The notes beneath the pieces were generated by a model. It worked only from the letters and a program-made list of their open reading frames with translations, searched no databases and was not told where the DNA came from. Below are positions 1-6,782 of a stretch of 15,965 nucleotides of DNA, piece by piece; the first letter of the stretch is position 1; each line of letters begins with the position of its first letter. The position numbers and the translations under genes are program-made. This DNA comes from Methanocalculus sp. Lineage in GTDB: Archaea > Halobacteriota > Methanomicrobia > Methanomicrobiales > Methanocorpusculaceae. The stretch is taken from assembly GCF_030651615.1 (NCBI RefSeq), contig NZ_JAUSCG010000089.1, positions 1 through 15,965 of the forward strand. The letters run 5' to 3'.

Positions 1-750
1 ATCCACCTCATGGCCGATAGCTGAGATGAGTGGGGTTCTGCAGGAGGCGATCGCCCGGATCACATCCGGGTGATTAAATGGAAAGAGATCTTCAAAACTC
101 CCTCCGCCACGCGCGATGATGATCACATCCACCTTTCCATCGATCCGTCTGATCGCCTCTGCAATCTCGATGTGAGCAGATTCCCCCTGCACTACCGTCG
201 GTGAGAGGATCAGGTCGACTGGAAACCTGCGTGAGAGGATGTTTCGTATATCCTGCAACACCGCCCCTGTCGGAGATGTGACGACACCGACACGAACCGG
301 ATAGACCGGAATCGTCTTTTTCTTCTCCTCGGCGAAACACCCCTCTGCGGTAAGCTCCCGTCTCCAGCGTTCAAGCAGAAGGTATTTTCCACCTGCTCCT
401 GCATGAACAAGCCCGTCTCCGACGAACTGTGTCTTTCCATAGGGTGGGTAGTGATCGACATAACCGGTGACAATGACATCCATCCCATCTTTTGGAGGTG
501 GTGAGATCTTATCTGCTGCCCGTCTCCAGATCACACAGTCGATCGCAGCCTCGCCGCGTTCTCCCTTATCTGACAGGGAGAAATACATATGGCCGGATGA
601 ATGCAGACGAAAGTTTGTCACCTCACCCCTGAGACGAACGCCACGCAGATCAGGTGTATCAAGTCTCTCCCTGATGATGCGGGAGAGGTCGATGACCGAG
701 AGGATATCCGGTTCATCTGATACAAGGGTTGCCTGTTCTCCACCGGGCAT
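1..750 (-). CDS. xseA: Exodeoxyribonuclease VII large subunit (5' part, cut by window edge)
   Basis: Read on the reverse strand, this frame is open for 250 codons from an ATG at 750 to the left edge. It encodes the N-terminal half of XseA, the catalytic subunit of exonuclease VII, which degrades single-stranded DNA to oligonucleotides with the small subunit XseB. Residues ~15-110 form the OB-fold DNA-binding domain (LRGEVTNFRLHSSGHMYFSL, then the CVIWRR strand). From ~145 the catalytic domain begins (VRVGVVTSPTGAVLQDI) and reaches the hallmark ARGGGSFEDLFPFN and ISAIGHEVD segments at the edge. E. coli XseA is 456 aa, so roughly 200 residues are missing from view. An in-frame TAG three codons upstream rules out a longer start. 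No strong Shine-Dalgarno is visible, so leaderless expression is possible. The gene diverges from the TIM-barrel gene with under 40 bases between starts. The family is mainly bacterial, so an ancient transfer into this archaeal lineage is likely (inference). Confidence 0.93.
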   Translation of the reverse strand, partial: MPGGEQATLVSDEPDILSVIDLSRIIRERLDTPDLRGVRLRGEVTNFRLHSSGHMYFSLSDKGERGEAAIDCVIWRRAADKISPPPKDGMDVIVTGYVDHYPPYGKTQFVGDGLVHAGAGGKYLLLERWRRELTAEGCFAEEKKKTIPVYPVRVGVVTSPTGAVLQDIRNILSRRFPVDLILSPTVVQGESAHIEIAEAIRRIDGKVDVIIIARGGGSFEDLFPFNHPDVIRAIASCRTPLISAIGHEVD

Positions 751-787
751 ACGAATCTATTTGTGGCAGGATGAGAAGAATCTGTGT

Positions 788-1645
788 ATGCCACGAACCG
801 GTGCATCCAGTATGTTCTTTCATGAGTACGCACTGGATTCGATCTTCAGGGGAGTATCGGCTTCAGGCCTTGATACCATTGAGTTCTGGCTTGAAACCCC
901 CTCCTTCTGGACGACCGGGCAGCGGATTAATGAGCTGATAGCGGAGATTTCGAGGTATCCTTCCCTCATACCAATAACGGTCCATGCTCCGGTGCTTGAT
1001 TTAAATCCGGTCTCGATCAATCCCGATATTGCGAGAGTCTCTGTTGATTCGGCCTGTGCTGCAATTGAGACTGCAGAACAGCTTCATGCGAAGGTTATCA
1101 CCATCCATCCCGGTAGAAGAACTGCAAAACGACCTCCAAGCAGAGCGGATATGCACCGGTTCAGTATCTTTATGGAGGCGGTTGAGGCAGTATCCCGTGG
1201 ATTATCAGTTCATGTTGCCATCGAGAACATGGGGCCGATGGTAAATGCTCTCCTTACCACTCCTGACAGGGTGGTTGACGTTCTTGATGAGTATCCACAC
1301 CTCTCATTCACCTTCGATTATGCGCATGCCTGTGTGGGTGGTGATACCCTGCCGGGTGAATTCATCCGGCTCTGTTCGGATCGGATTGTGAATGTTCATG
1401 CAAGCCTTGGTTCTCCAACGCAGATGCATGCTCCGCTTGGAAATACAGGTAAAATTGATGAACTTGCGGCTCTTCTCGCCTCTTTTCGGTATGATGGCCC
1501 GGTTATCTTTGAGATTGAGGATCTCAGCCTCCCAAAAAAACTTCAGTATTCTGAGAAGATCGCCCTCCTCAGAGAAGAAGCGGTCTCTTTCCGGGTTGCA
1601 TGGGATAAACAGGTATATTTATCTTTTCAGAGTTCTATTGATTGA
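788..1645 (+). CDS. Sugar phosphate isomerase/epimerase-like TIM-barrel protein
   Basis: The protein has about 285 residues and the fold of the AP-endonuclease-2/xylose-isomerase-like TIM barrel family. Metal-site motifs appear in the usual order: VITIHPGRR (His), VHVAIENMGP (Glu), FTFDYAHA (Asp and His), IVNVHASL (His), HAPLGNTGKID (His) and PVIFEIEDL (Glu). These match the trinuclear metal ligands of endonuclease IV and sugar isomerases. The substrate cannot be read from the sequence: a sugar phosphate or inositol-type isomerase and a DNA-repair AP endonuclease are both compatible with the fold, but the short length favours the sugar isomerase/epimerase group. The frame stays open far upstream (from 467), but that stretch is antisense to xseA and not protein-like. 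ATG 788 is chosen here. ATG 812, eight codons later, has GGTG about 8 bases upstream and is an equally plausible start. Confidence 0.82.
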   Translation: MPRTGASSMFFHEYALDSIFRGVSASGLDTIEFWLETPSFWTTGQRINELIAEISRYPSLIPITVHAPVLDLNPVSINPDIARVSVDSACAAIETAEQLHAKVITIHPGRRTAKRPPSRADMHRFSIFMEAVEAVSRGLSVHVAIENMGPMVNALLTTPDRVVDVLDEYPHLSFTFDYAHACVGGDTLPGEFIRLCSDRIVNVHASLGSPTQMHAPLGNTGKIDELAALLASFRYDGPVIFEIEDLSLPKKLQYSEKIALLREEAVSFRVAWDKQVYLSFQSSID

Positions 1646-1706
1646 TTGATACGAATCAACTATGAACGATAATCGACTATCGAATGTCAGACTGGAGTGA
1701 AGGTCG

Positions 1707-2972
1707 ATGGCGGCGGATGCACTTCACTTTATTCTTTTTTTTATCTGCCTTCTTCTATCGGGTTTCTTCTCGGGATCCGAAGTTGCTTTGATTGCGATCA
1801 ACAGGGCAAAGGTCAGAACCCTCCTTACCGAGGGAACAAAGAGTGCTATAGCACTCTCCGAATTGAAAGAGAACACCGATCACCTCCTGATAACAATCCT
1901 GATCGGAAATAATGTCGTCAACGTCTCGGCGGCGAGCATTGCAACAGCGATTGCTATTGATTACTTTGGTGATGCCGGTGTCGGGATTGCGACAGGTGTC
2001 GTTGTTATACTGATGCTCATCATCGGTGAGATCGGTCCAAAGACCTATGCATCAAAGCACGTTGATGCGGTCGCCCTCTCTGTTGCCCGCCCGATTCTTC
2101 TGCTTGAGAAGCTGCTCTTACCTATCCTCTGGGCGTATGACCGGATCAAACAGGTGCATAAGACTGAGGAGAGTGCTCTTCAGCACGGTGTCACTGAAGA
2201 GGAGATCAAGGAGTGGATCGATGTCGGTGAAGAGACAGGTGCAATTGAGGAGAATGAGCGGAAGATGCTCTTTTCGGTCTTCCGTTTCGGTGATACGACT
2301 GCACGCGAGATCATGACTCCAAGGCCCGATGTCGAGATGATTGAAGATAAAAAAACCCTTGAAGAGGCACTGGATCTCTTCCATGACACAGGATTCTCTC
2401 GCATCCCGGTTTATCACGATCAGAGTGAAAATATCATAGGAATCTTAAATGTCAAAGATGTCTTCCGGGCTGTCCATAGCGGCGTGCCTGAAACGACGAT
2501 CTCAGATCTTGCCCATGAGGCATACTTCGTTCCCGAATCCAAAAAGATTGATGATCTCCTGAAGGAATTACAGTTTAAACAGTCCCATCTTGCGATCATT
2601 CTGGATGAATATGGCGTCTTTTCAGGTGTTGTCTCGATCGAGGATATCCTTGAAGAGCTCGTCGGTGATATTCTGGATGAGTTTGATATTGAGGAGGATG
2701 AGATCCAGAGGCTTGCCGATGGAGTTTATCTCATTGATGCGCAGGCCTGGGTTGAGGATGTCAATGAGGTGCTTGAGACTCCCCTCCCACTTGAGCCTGA
2801 TAGTTATGAGACCGTCGGTGGACTGGTCTTCACTCATCTTGGCCGTATCCCTCATGTCGGGGAGTCGATCACACTTCCTGAGATCAACGGGCGGCTCACA
2901 GTCACCCAGATGAGGGGGAGGCAGATCCTGAAGGTGAAGCTGATATTTGAGAAGAAGGCCGGTGACAGATAA
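1707..2972 (+). CDS. CNNM/CorC-HlyC family membrane protein with paired CBS domains
   Basis: This 421-residue protein has the layout of the hemolysin C/CorC/CNNM family, linked to magnesium or other cation export. Residues ~1-150 form the CNNM (DUF21) membrane domain, with hydrophobic stretches at ~6-22, ~60-85 and ~95-110 and the conserved SGFFSGSEVALIAINR, ILIGNNVVNV and GEIGPKTYA segments. A CBS pair follows at ~200-255 (MTPRPDVEMI ... GFSRIPVYHD ... ILNVKDV) and ~265-325 (HLAIILDEYGVFSGVVSIEDILEEL). The C-terminal ~90 residues match the CorC_HlyC transporter-associated domain (YETVGGLVFTHLGRIPHVGE). The adenine-nucleotide-binding CBS pair is expected to gate the membrane domain. GGAGTGA at 1694-1700 supports the ATG start. 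Direct haemolysis is not implied by the family name. The ion transported cannot be told from sequence. Confidence 0.92.
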   Translation: MAADALHFILFFICLLLSGFFSGSEVALIAINRAKVRTLLTEGTKSAIALSELKENTDHLLITILIGNNVVNVSAASIATAIAIDYFGDAGVGIATGVVVILMLIIGEIGPKTYASKHVDAVALSVARPILLLEKLLLPILWAYDRIKQVHKTEESALQHGVTEEEIKEWIDVGEETGAIEENERKMLFSVFRFGDTTAREIMTPRPDVEMIEDKKTLEEALDLFHDTGFSRIPVYHDQSENIIGILNVKDVFRAVHSGVPETTISDLAHEAYFVPESKKIDDLLKELQFKQSHLAIILDEYGVFSGVVSIEDILEELVGDILDEFDIEEDEIQRLADGVYLIDAQAWVEDVNEVLETPLPLEPDSYETVGGLVFTHLGRIPHVGESITLPEINGRLTVTQMRGRQILKVKLIFEKKAGDR

Positions 2973-3006
2973 TCATTATCGGTATGACCCGCCCATTAAT
3001 ACTACC

Positions 3007-3645
3007 ATGAAACGCATCGTCGTGCTAGCGTCCGGAAGAGGGTCGAACTTTCTAGCGGTCGCTTCTGCCATTGAGCGGGGTGAGATCAGCGGACGGTGCA
3101 TCAGGCTGATCGTGGATCGGCCCGGAACCCTTGCGGCAGTGAGGGCGGAGGAGCAGAAGATCCCGGTATCACTCCTTCATTATTCGGACTTTTCAACGAA
3201 AGCTGACTATGAAAAGGCCCTCTCTGATCTTCTCCATATGCTGAACCCCGATCTCATCGTGCTTGCAGGGTATATGAGGATCCTGGGTCTTGGGATCATC
3301 AGGGAGTATTCCGGGAAGATCATCAATATTCACCCCTCCCTCCTCCCTGCCTTCCCTGGCCTTAATGCTCATGGGCAGGCGATTGCATATGGTGTGCGGG
3401 TATCCGGCTGCACTGTGCACTTTGTTGACGAGGGGACTGATACCGGGCCAATTATCCTGCAACGGTGCGTTTCTGTGGCCGAAGATGATGATGAGGTGAC
3501 TCTTGCAGATAAAATTCTTGTTGAGGAGCATATCGCATTCCCAATGGCTATTGCACTCTTCTGTCAGAATCGCCTCAAAGTTTTCGGGCGAAAAGTGATT
3601 CTACTTCCGCAATCGTCAGAACATAATCCTCATGAGGGTCATTGA
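3007..3645 (+). CDS. purN: Phosphoribosylglycinamide formyltransferase (GART), folate-dependent
   Basis: PurN transfers a formyl group from 10-formyltetrahydrofolate to GAR in step three of de novo purine synthesis in the cytoplasm. The 212-residue protein opens with the typical VLASGRGSNFLAV phosphate-binding strand-loop. It carries the folate-binding region (LAGYMRIL), the catalytic Asn107 and His109 in INIHPSLLPAFPG, and Asp145 in FVDEGTDTGPI, all at the expected spacing. The length matches bacterial PurN (about 212 aa), so the chain is complete. ATG 3007 is chosen because homology starts there. The frame is open back to a TTG at 2947, but those codons overlap the CorC-type gene and are not PurN-like. 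The stop overlaps the next start (TGATG), which couples a purine gene to the RNase P gene. Confidence 0.95.
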   Translation: MKRIVVLASGRGSNFLAVASAIERGEISGRCIRLIVDRPGTLAAVRAEEQKIPVSLLHYSDFSTKADYEKALSDLLHMLNPDLIVLAGYMRILGLGIIREYSGKIINIHPSLLPAFPGLNAHGQAIAYGVRVSGCTVHFVDEGTDTGPIILQRCVSVAEDDDEVTLADKILVEEHIAFPMAIALFCQNRLKVFGRKVILLPQSSEHNPHEGH

Positions 3646-3965
3646 TGGCGGAGAAAGCCAGAGGCGGGAGTGGAAAGAAGATTAGCCGTGAGCGGATCGA
3701 TATCCTCTTTCATCATGCCCGGGAATGGGCGCATGATGATATGGAACTTGCGCGGCGTTGTATCCTCCTTGCACGGAGGATCGCCATGAAACACAGGATT
3801 CGTATACCGAGGAGATACAGGAGGCAGTTCTGTCGCAGCTGCCATGTATACCTGATTCCAGGGCATACTTCTCGTGTCCGGATACAGCATGGAAAAGTGA
3901 TCGTGACCTGCCTTGAGTGCAGGTCAATAAGACGTTATCCGGTGGTGAAGCAGAATATCAGATAA
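3645..3965 (+). CDS. rnp4: Ribonuclease P protein component 4 (Rpp21/Rpr2 family)
   Basis: This 106-residue protein is the archaeal Rpp21/Rpr2/SNM1 subunit of RNase P, which together with Rpp29 helps the RNA subunit remove 5' leaders from precursor tRNAs. Residues ~15-55 form the basic helical part (ERIDILFHHAREWAHDD, then ARRIAMKHRIRIPRRYRRQF). A zinc ribbon follows with two CxxC pairs, CRSC near residue 66 and CLEC near 92. All four cysteines are present, so zinc binding should be intact. ATG 3645 shares its A with the purN stop (TGATG). A TTG one codon earlier is possible but unnecessary. GAGGG at about 3634-3638 can act as Shine-Dalgarno. It is the first gene of the information block. Confidence 0.93.
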   Translation: MAEKARGGSGKKISRERIDILFHHAREWAHDDMELARRCILLARRIAMKHRIRIPRRYRRQFCRSCHVYLIPGHTSRVRIQHGKVIVTCLECRSIRRYPVVKQNIR

Positions 3966-3990
3966 GTACGATACATCAGGCATTCAGACG

Positions 3991-4194
3991 TTGAAACCAA
4001 CGATCTGGGTGGGGAAGCAAGGAGTGACCGCCGAAGTTACGAGTGAAGTCCGCTCTCAGCTGGAGGTACGGAAGGTCATCAAGGTAAAATGGTTGAAGAA
4101 TGCTCCAATGGATCCGGAAGCGATCGTTAGCGGCACCGGTGGTGTGGTAATAACCACCCGTGGCCGTATGATGGTGATTGCCAAGAAGAGATGA
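3991..4194 (+). CDS. CRM-domain (YhbY family) RNA-binding protein
   Basis: A 67-residue single-domain protein of the YhbY/CRM family. It opens with the signature LKPTIWVGKQGVTAEV, continues with a basic strand (RKVIKVKWLK), and ends with the GGVVITTRGRMMVIAKKR sheet that replaces the usual GxxG-flanking strands. CRM domains bind structured RNA, and E. coli YhbY associates with pre-50S particles, so a role in ribosome assembly or RNA processing is expected. No ATG or GTG exists near the 5' end of the homology. The first usable codon is TTG 3991, with AGG about 9 bases upstream; in-frame residues upstream (GIQT) look conserved-like, so a rarer start codon cannot be excluded. It lies 25 bases after the RNase P gene and is probably co-transcribed with it. 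Confidence 0.85.
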   Translation: MKPTIWVGKQGVTAEVTSEVRSQLEVRKVIKVKWLKNAPMDPEAIVSGTGGVVITTRGRMMVIAKKR

Positions 4195-4218
4195 TCTCTC
4201 CTTTCATCATCCTACCTC

Positions 4219-4229
4219 GAAATTTATAT
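4219..4229 (+). promoter_or_regulatory. Archaeal TATA-box promoter for the rps19e operon
   Basis: The sequence CGAAATTTATATC just before rps19e has a BRE-like CGAAA followed by a TTTATAT TATA element. A start of transcription about 25 bases downstream (near 4250) would give a leader of roughly 35-40 bases that contains the GTGAGG Shine-Dalgarno (4275-4280). A second AT element (TTATAAG, 4243-4249) lies closer to the gene. The run of pyrimidines just upstream (4196-4208) may end the preceding transcript. Motif reading only. Confidence 0.6.
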
Positions 4230-4288
4230 CAATAGAGCCAGCTTATAAGTAAAGACTGTTAGTGAACCACAGCAGTGAGGAAAAGTCA

Positions 4289-4738
4289 ATGACTACAGTA
4301 TTTGACATCCCAGCCGAACTTCTCATCCGGAAGGTTGCCAAGGAGCTTAAGGAGAAACCTGAGATCCAGGCACCATCATGGGCAGAGTTTGTGAAGACGG
4401 GAGTTCATAAGCAGATGCCCCCAGAGAACACCGACTGGTGGCATCTCCGTGCAGCCGCAGTGTTGCGCCGCGTATACGTCGACGGACCCGTTGGCGTTGA
4501 GAGAATTCGAACAGTATATGGCGGAGCCCAGAACCGTGGATCAAGACCTTCCCGATTCAGAAAAGGGAGCGGCTCGATCGCGCGAAAGATCTTCCAGCAG
4601 CTGGAAGCAGCCGGTCTTCTTGAGAAGGCCGCAGGTGGCAGGACTGTTTCGCCAGCAGGACGCTCATTCCTGGATCGTACAGCATACAGCCTCAAATCCG
4701 AGGTTGAAACTACGGTGCCGGGTATTGAAAAGTACTGA
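4289..4738 (+). CDS. rps19e: 30S ribosomal protein S19e
   Basis: This 149-residue protein is S19e, a small-subunit protein found only in archaea and eukaryotes and needed for 18S/16S rRNA maturation in eukaryotes. Recognisable segments are the N-terminal TTVFDIPAELLIRKVAKELK, PSWAEFVKTGVHKQMPPEN, the strongly conserved DWWHLRAAAVLRRVYVDGPV, the VYGGAQNRGSRPSRFRKGSG loop that contacts rRNA, and the helical tail. The fold is a winged-helix variant. The frame is open to a GTG at 4262, but ATG 4289 is preferred: it sits 8 bases after GTGAGG and homology begins at MTTVFD. The gene follows its own TATA box and leads the downstream cluster. The GAGGTGAT that serves the next gene overlaps its stop codon. 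Confidence 0.97.
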   Translation: MTTVFDIPAELLIRKVAKELKEKPEIQAPSWAEFVKTGVHKQMPPENTDWWHLRAAAVLRRVYVDGPVGVERIRTVYGGAQNRGSRPSRFRKGSGSIARKIFQQLEAAGLLEKAAGGRTVSPAGRSFLDRTAYSLKSEVETTVPGIEKY

Positions 4739-4750
4739 GGTGATGAGTAC

Positions 4751-5089
4751 ATGGGAGACGACGAGTTAAACGAACTACGGCAACGCCGCATGGCACAGCT
4801 TCAGCAGCAGCAGAATGCTGAACTGCAGGAAGCTGACCAGCAGCGCCAGATTGACCAGCAGATCCAGATGGTTCTTATGCAGGTTCTTGAACCGCAGGCA
4901 CGTGAACGTTTAAACACGATCAAGCTCGCCAAACCTGACTTTGCACGAGCCGTTGAGCAGCAGATTGTCATGCTGGCAAGGCAGGGTCGCCTCTCAAGTA
5001 CGCAGAAGATCACTGATGCACAGCTAAAACAGCTCCTCGCACAACTGGTGCCGCAGAAGAAGGACTTCAATATCCGAAGGGTAGGATGA
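4751..5089 (+). CDS. DNA-binding protein of the PDCD5/TFAR19 family
   Basis: A 112-residue member of the archaeal/eukaryotic PDCD5 (TFAR19) family, a small helical-bundle protein that binds DNA in archaea and is linked to programmed cell death in eukaryotes. The N-terminal third is a charged, glutamine-rich helix (residues 1-40, repeated QQ and QQQQ) that is expected to be flexible. The core contains the conserved LEPQARERLNTIKLAKPDFA and IVMLARQGRLSSTQKITDAQ segments and ends with KKDFNIRRVG. The perfect GAGGTGAT at about 4737-4744 places the start at ATG 4751. Its stop overlaps the start of the next gene (ATGA). The cellular role in archaea is not established; co-location with S19e and L39e suggests a link to translation (inference). 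Confidence 0.94.
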   Translation: MGDDELNELRQRRMAQLQQQQNAELQEADQQRQIDQQIQMVLMQVLEPQARERLNTIKLAKPDFARAVEQQIVMLARQGRLSSTQKITDAQLKQLLAQLVPQKKDFNIRRVG

Positions 5090-5697
5090 AGGTAGGTCTG
5101 CTCTACAGTGGTGGCAAGGATAGTTCTCTTGCTGCCATCCTGCTGTCGCGGGATTATTCGGTAGAGTTGAATACATTCGTCTTCGATCCCTTGCGGGAGG
5201 TTCCTGAAGTCGCGGCGGCGGCAGAGGCTCTGGGTTTACCCTGGAGAAAAATGACCTTTGCGTCAGGTTTCATTGATGAAGTCCTCGGGATACTCATTCG
5301 GTGTGGGTATCCAAATGAGGCGATCAATGAGATTCACCGACGGTCCCTCTGTGCGCTAGCACAGGAATATGAGGTGGTCGCCGATGGTACCCGGTTTATG
5401 GATCGGGTTCCAATGTTGACACCAGCAGAAGTGCAGAGCTTTGAAGATCGGATGGGGGTATCCTATATTCGCCCCCTCCTTGGAATCGGAAGGCGTGAGA
5501 TCGAACGGCTGGTCGGGCAGATGCTCACCGTCGTCTATGGTGAGACGTCAACGATCCCAAATGGTGATTATGAACATGAGATCCGTGATGAGATGACCCG
5601 GCGTGGTATCGACTGGTCAGGGATCTTTCCTCATAATCATCAACAATCTCTCGTAACCGGGAGAGTAAAGACAGATCAGGTTGGTGAGTACCTATGA
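5086..5697 (+). CDS. PP-loop superfamily ATPase (asparagine synthase/tRNA-thiolase-like), specific function unknown
   Basis: This 203-residue protein starts with a classic PP-loop pyrophosphatase motif, LLYSGGKDSSLAA (residues 5-17), which binds ATP and adenylates a substrate in tRNA thiolation, lysidine, diphthamide and amidotransferase enzymes. A second conserved patch, VVADGTRFMDRVPML (residues 97-111), and IRPLLGIGRREIERL fit PP-loop enzymes that activate a base or acid. Two cysteines (73 and 89) are present, but no CxxC pair that would point to TtuA/Ncs6 tRNA thiolases, and no extra substrate-recognition domain. It resembles the uncharacterised archaeal PP-loop group often found beside L39e/L31e (DUF7411/COG1365-like, from memory). 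It overlaps pdcd5 and rpl39e by 4 bases on each side, so it is made with ribosomal proteins. The substrate is unknown. Confidence 0.85.
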   Translation: MKVGLLYSGGKDSSLAAILLSRDYSVELNTFVFDPLREVPEVAAAAEALGLPWRKMTFASGFIDEVLGILIRCGYPNEAINEIHRRSLCALAQEYEVVADGTRFMDRVPMLTPAEVQSFEDRMGVSYIRPLLGIGRREIERLVGQMLTVVYGETSTIPNGDYEHEIRDEMTRRGIDWSGIFPHNHQQSLVTGRVKTDQVGEYL

Positions 5698-5846
5698 GCA
5701 AACTGACGAAGGGTCGAAAGATACGTATGTCTAAAGCTACCCAGCAGAACCGGAGGGTTCCGCAATGGGTTATGATCAAAACGAAGCGTGCTGTTGTGGC
5801 GCATCCAAAGCGGCGCAGCTGGAGACGCAGTACTCTGAAGGTGTGA
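5694..5846 (+). CDS. rpl39e: 50S ribosomal protein L39e
   Basis: A 50-residue, highly basic protein, too short for many gene finders. It matches L39e, which lines the peptide exit tunnel of archaeal and eukaryotic large subunits. The conserved core is QQNRRVPQWVMIKTKR, followed by the PKRRSWRRSTLKV tail; family members are usually 50-51 residues, so it is full length. The start ATG lies inside the stop of the PP-loop gene (ATGA at 5694-5697), with GGTGAG at 5682-5687 as Shine-Dalgarno. It ends three bases before the L31e start. The order pdcd5, PP-loop, L39e, L31e, aIF6 is a familiar archaeal arrangement. Confidence 0.95.
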   Translation: MSKLTKGRKIRMSKATQQNRRVPQWVMIKTKRAVVAHPKRRSWRRSTLKV

Positions 5847-5849
5847 GCA

Positions 5850-6113
5850 ATGGTAGAGGCAGAGAAGGAACAGATCTATAATATTCCGCTCCGTGATGCA
5901 AAACGTGCCCCAAAATGGAAGAGGGCAAAGGTTGCAATCAAAGATATCCGTAAGTTCCTCGGAAAACATATGAAGAGTGAGGATATCAAACTGGATCGGG
6001 GTATTAACGAGAAGGTATGGGAACGCGGAAGCCAGAAGCCTCCGACGATGATTCGCATCCGTGCGATGAAGTTCTCGGATGGTCAGGTACAGGCAGAACT
6101 TGCCGGGGAATGA
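5850..6113 (+). CDS. rpl31e: 50S ribosomal protein L31e
   Basis: An 87-residue L31e, a large-subunit protein at the rim of the polypeptide exit tunnel, where SRP and nascent-chain factors dock. Family features are the IYNIPLRDAKRAPKWKRAKV opening, IKDIRKFLGKHMKSEDIKLD and the INEKVWERGSQKPPTMIRIR strand-turn-strand. The length is normal for archaea. GGTGTGA at 5840-5846, overlapping the L39e stop, is the likely ribosome-binding site for ATG 5850. The gene stops one base before the aIF6 start, so the two are likely coupled. Note that SRP54 and its receptor are encoded a few genes downstream in the same direction. Confidence 0.96.
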   Translation: MVEAEKEQIYNIPLRDAKRAPKWKRAKVAIKDIRKFLGKHMKSEDIKLDRGINEKVWERGSQKPPTMIRIRAMKFSDGQVQAELAGE

Positions 6114-6114
6114 G

Positions 6115-6777
6115 ATGAAGTATACCCTGTCCCTCGACGGAGATCCCAATATCGGGGTGTATGCCCGTGCGTTTGAGGAGTTTGCAATACTCCCTGCAAC
6201 CGTTACAGATGCCTTTGCAGAATCTGTTGCAGAGGTGCTGGATGTTGAGATCGTTCGGATGTTCCTGCAGGGGACATCGATCATCGGCTCGCTCATCACT
6301 GGAAACAGCCGTGGAATGGTTGTTTCGGGTCTCATTAGCGGAGAAGAACGCCAGCGACTCGAGGAGTACGGGGAGGTACTGCTTTTGGATGAGACGATGA
6401 ACGCTGCAGGAAATGTCATTCTGGCGAACGATGAGTTTGCACTCGTCCACCCGGAGATGCCTGGCAGAATGGTCGACAGGATCAGTGATTTCCTCAAAGT
6501 TCCTGTCGAGCGAATGCAGATCGCCGGGATTCCAACTGTTGGAATGGCCGCAGCTGCAACGAATAAAGGTGTTCTCCTCTCTCCACGAGCAACCCAGCAT
6601 GAGATCGACCGGGTTGAGGCTCTCACCTCGCTCCCGGTCGGATGTGGATCTGTCAATATGGGTTCGAATCTGGTTGGAGCTGGCGTCCTGGCGAACTCAA
6701 AAGGGTTCATTGCAGGCGGAGAGACGACCGGTTTTGAACTTGGACGGATGGAAGACGTCTTTGGATTACTACGGTGA
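6115..6777 (+). CDS. eif6: Translation initiation factor 6 (aIF6), ribosome anti-association factor
   Basis: This 220-residue protein is aIF6, which binds the 50S subunit near L14/L24e and blocks premature joining with the 30S subunit. It shows the fivefold pentein (beta-alpha-beta propeller) repeat: each repeat carries a short conserved Asn or Gly turn, for example NIGVYARAFEEFAILP, GNSRGMVVSGLI, ANDEFALVHPEM, ATNKGVLLSPRAT and ANSKGFIAGGETTGFEL. The conserved VGCGSVNMGSNLVGAGVLAN near the C-terminus is typical. ATG 6115 is preferred over an upstream GTG because homology starts at MKYTLSLDGDPNIG; it has GGGGAATGAG just before it. It shares the L31e junction and is followed 5 bases later by L18a. 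Confidence 0.96.
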   Translation: MKYTLSLDGDPNIGVYARAFEEFAILPATVTDAFAESVAEVLDVEIVRMFLQGTSIIGSLITGNSRGMVVSGLISGEERQRLEEYGEVLLLDETMNAAGNVILANDEFALVHPEMPGRMVDRISDFLKVPVERMQIAGIPTVGMAAAATNKGVLLSPRATQHEIDRVEALTSLPVGCGSVNMGSNLVGAGVLANSKGFIAGGETTGFELGRMEDVFGLLR

Positions 6778-6782
6778 GCTGA

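Noticed and set aside
4405..4791. 128-codon minus-strand frame opposite rps19e
   Set aside because: Shadow of S19e codon use; no Shine-Dalgarno and no recognisable domain.
4790..4870. CAG-rich stretch in the PDCD5 gene, considered as a DNA repeat
   Set aside because: It encodes the Gln-rich helix normal for this family, with mixed codons and no exact tandem unit.
6004..6600. 198-codon minus-strand frame inside eif6
   Set aside because: Cys/His/Ser-rich translation opposite a well-conserved aIF6 gene; no independent start signal or homology.
5676..6710. 344-codon open frame on the minus strand across rpl39e, rpl31e and eif6
   Set aside because: It is antisense to three clearly recognised genes, and its sequence is Ser/Arg-rich with no family likeness. 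It is a by-product of codon use on the other strand.
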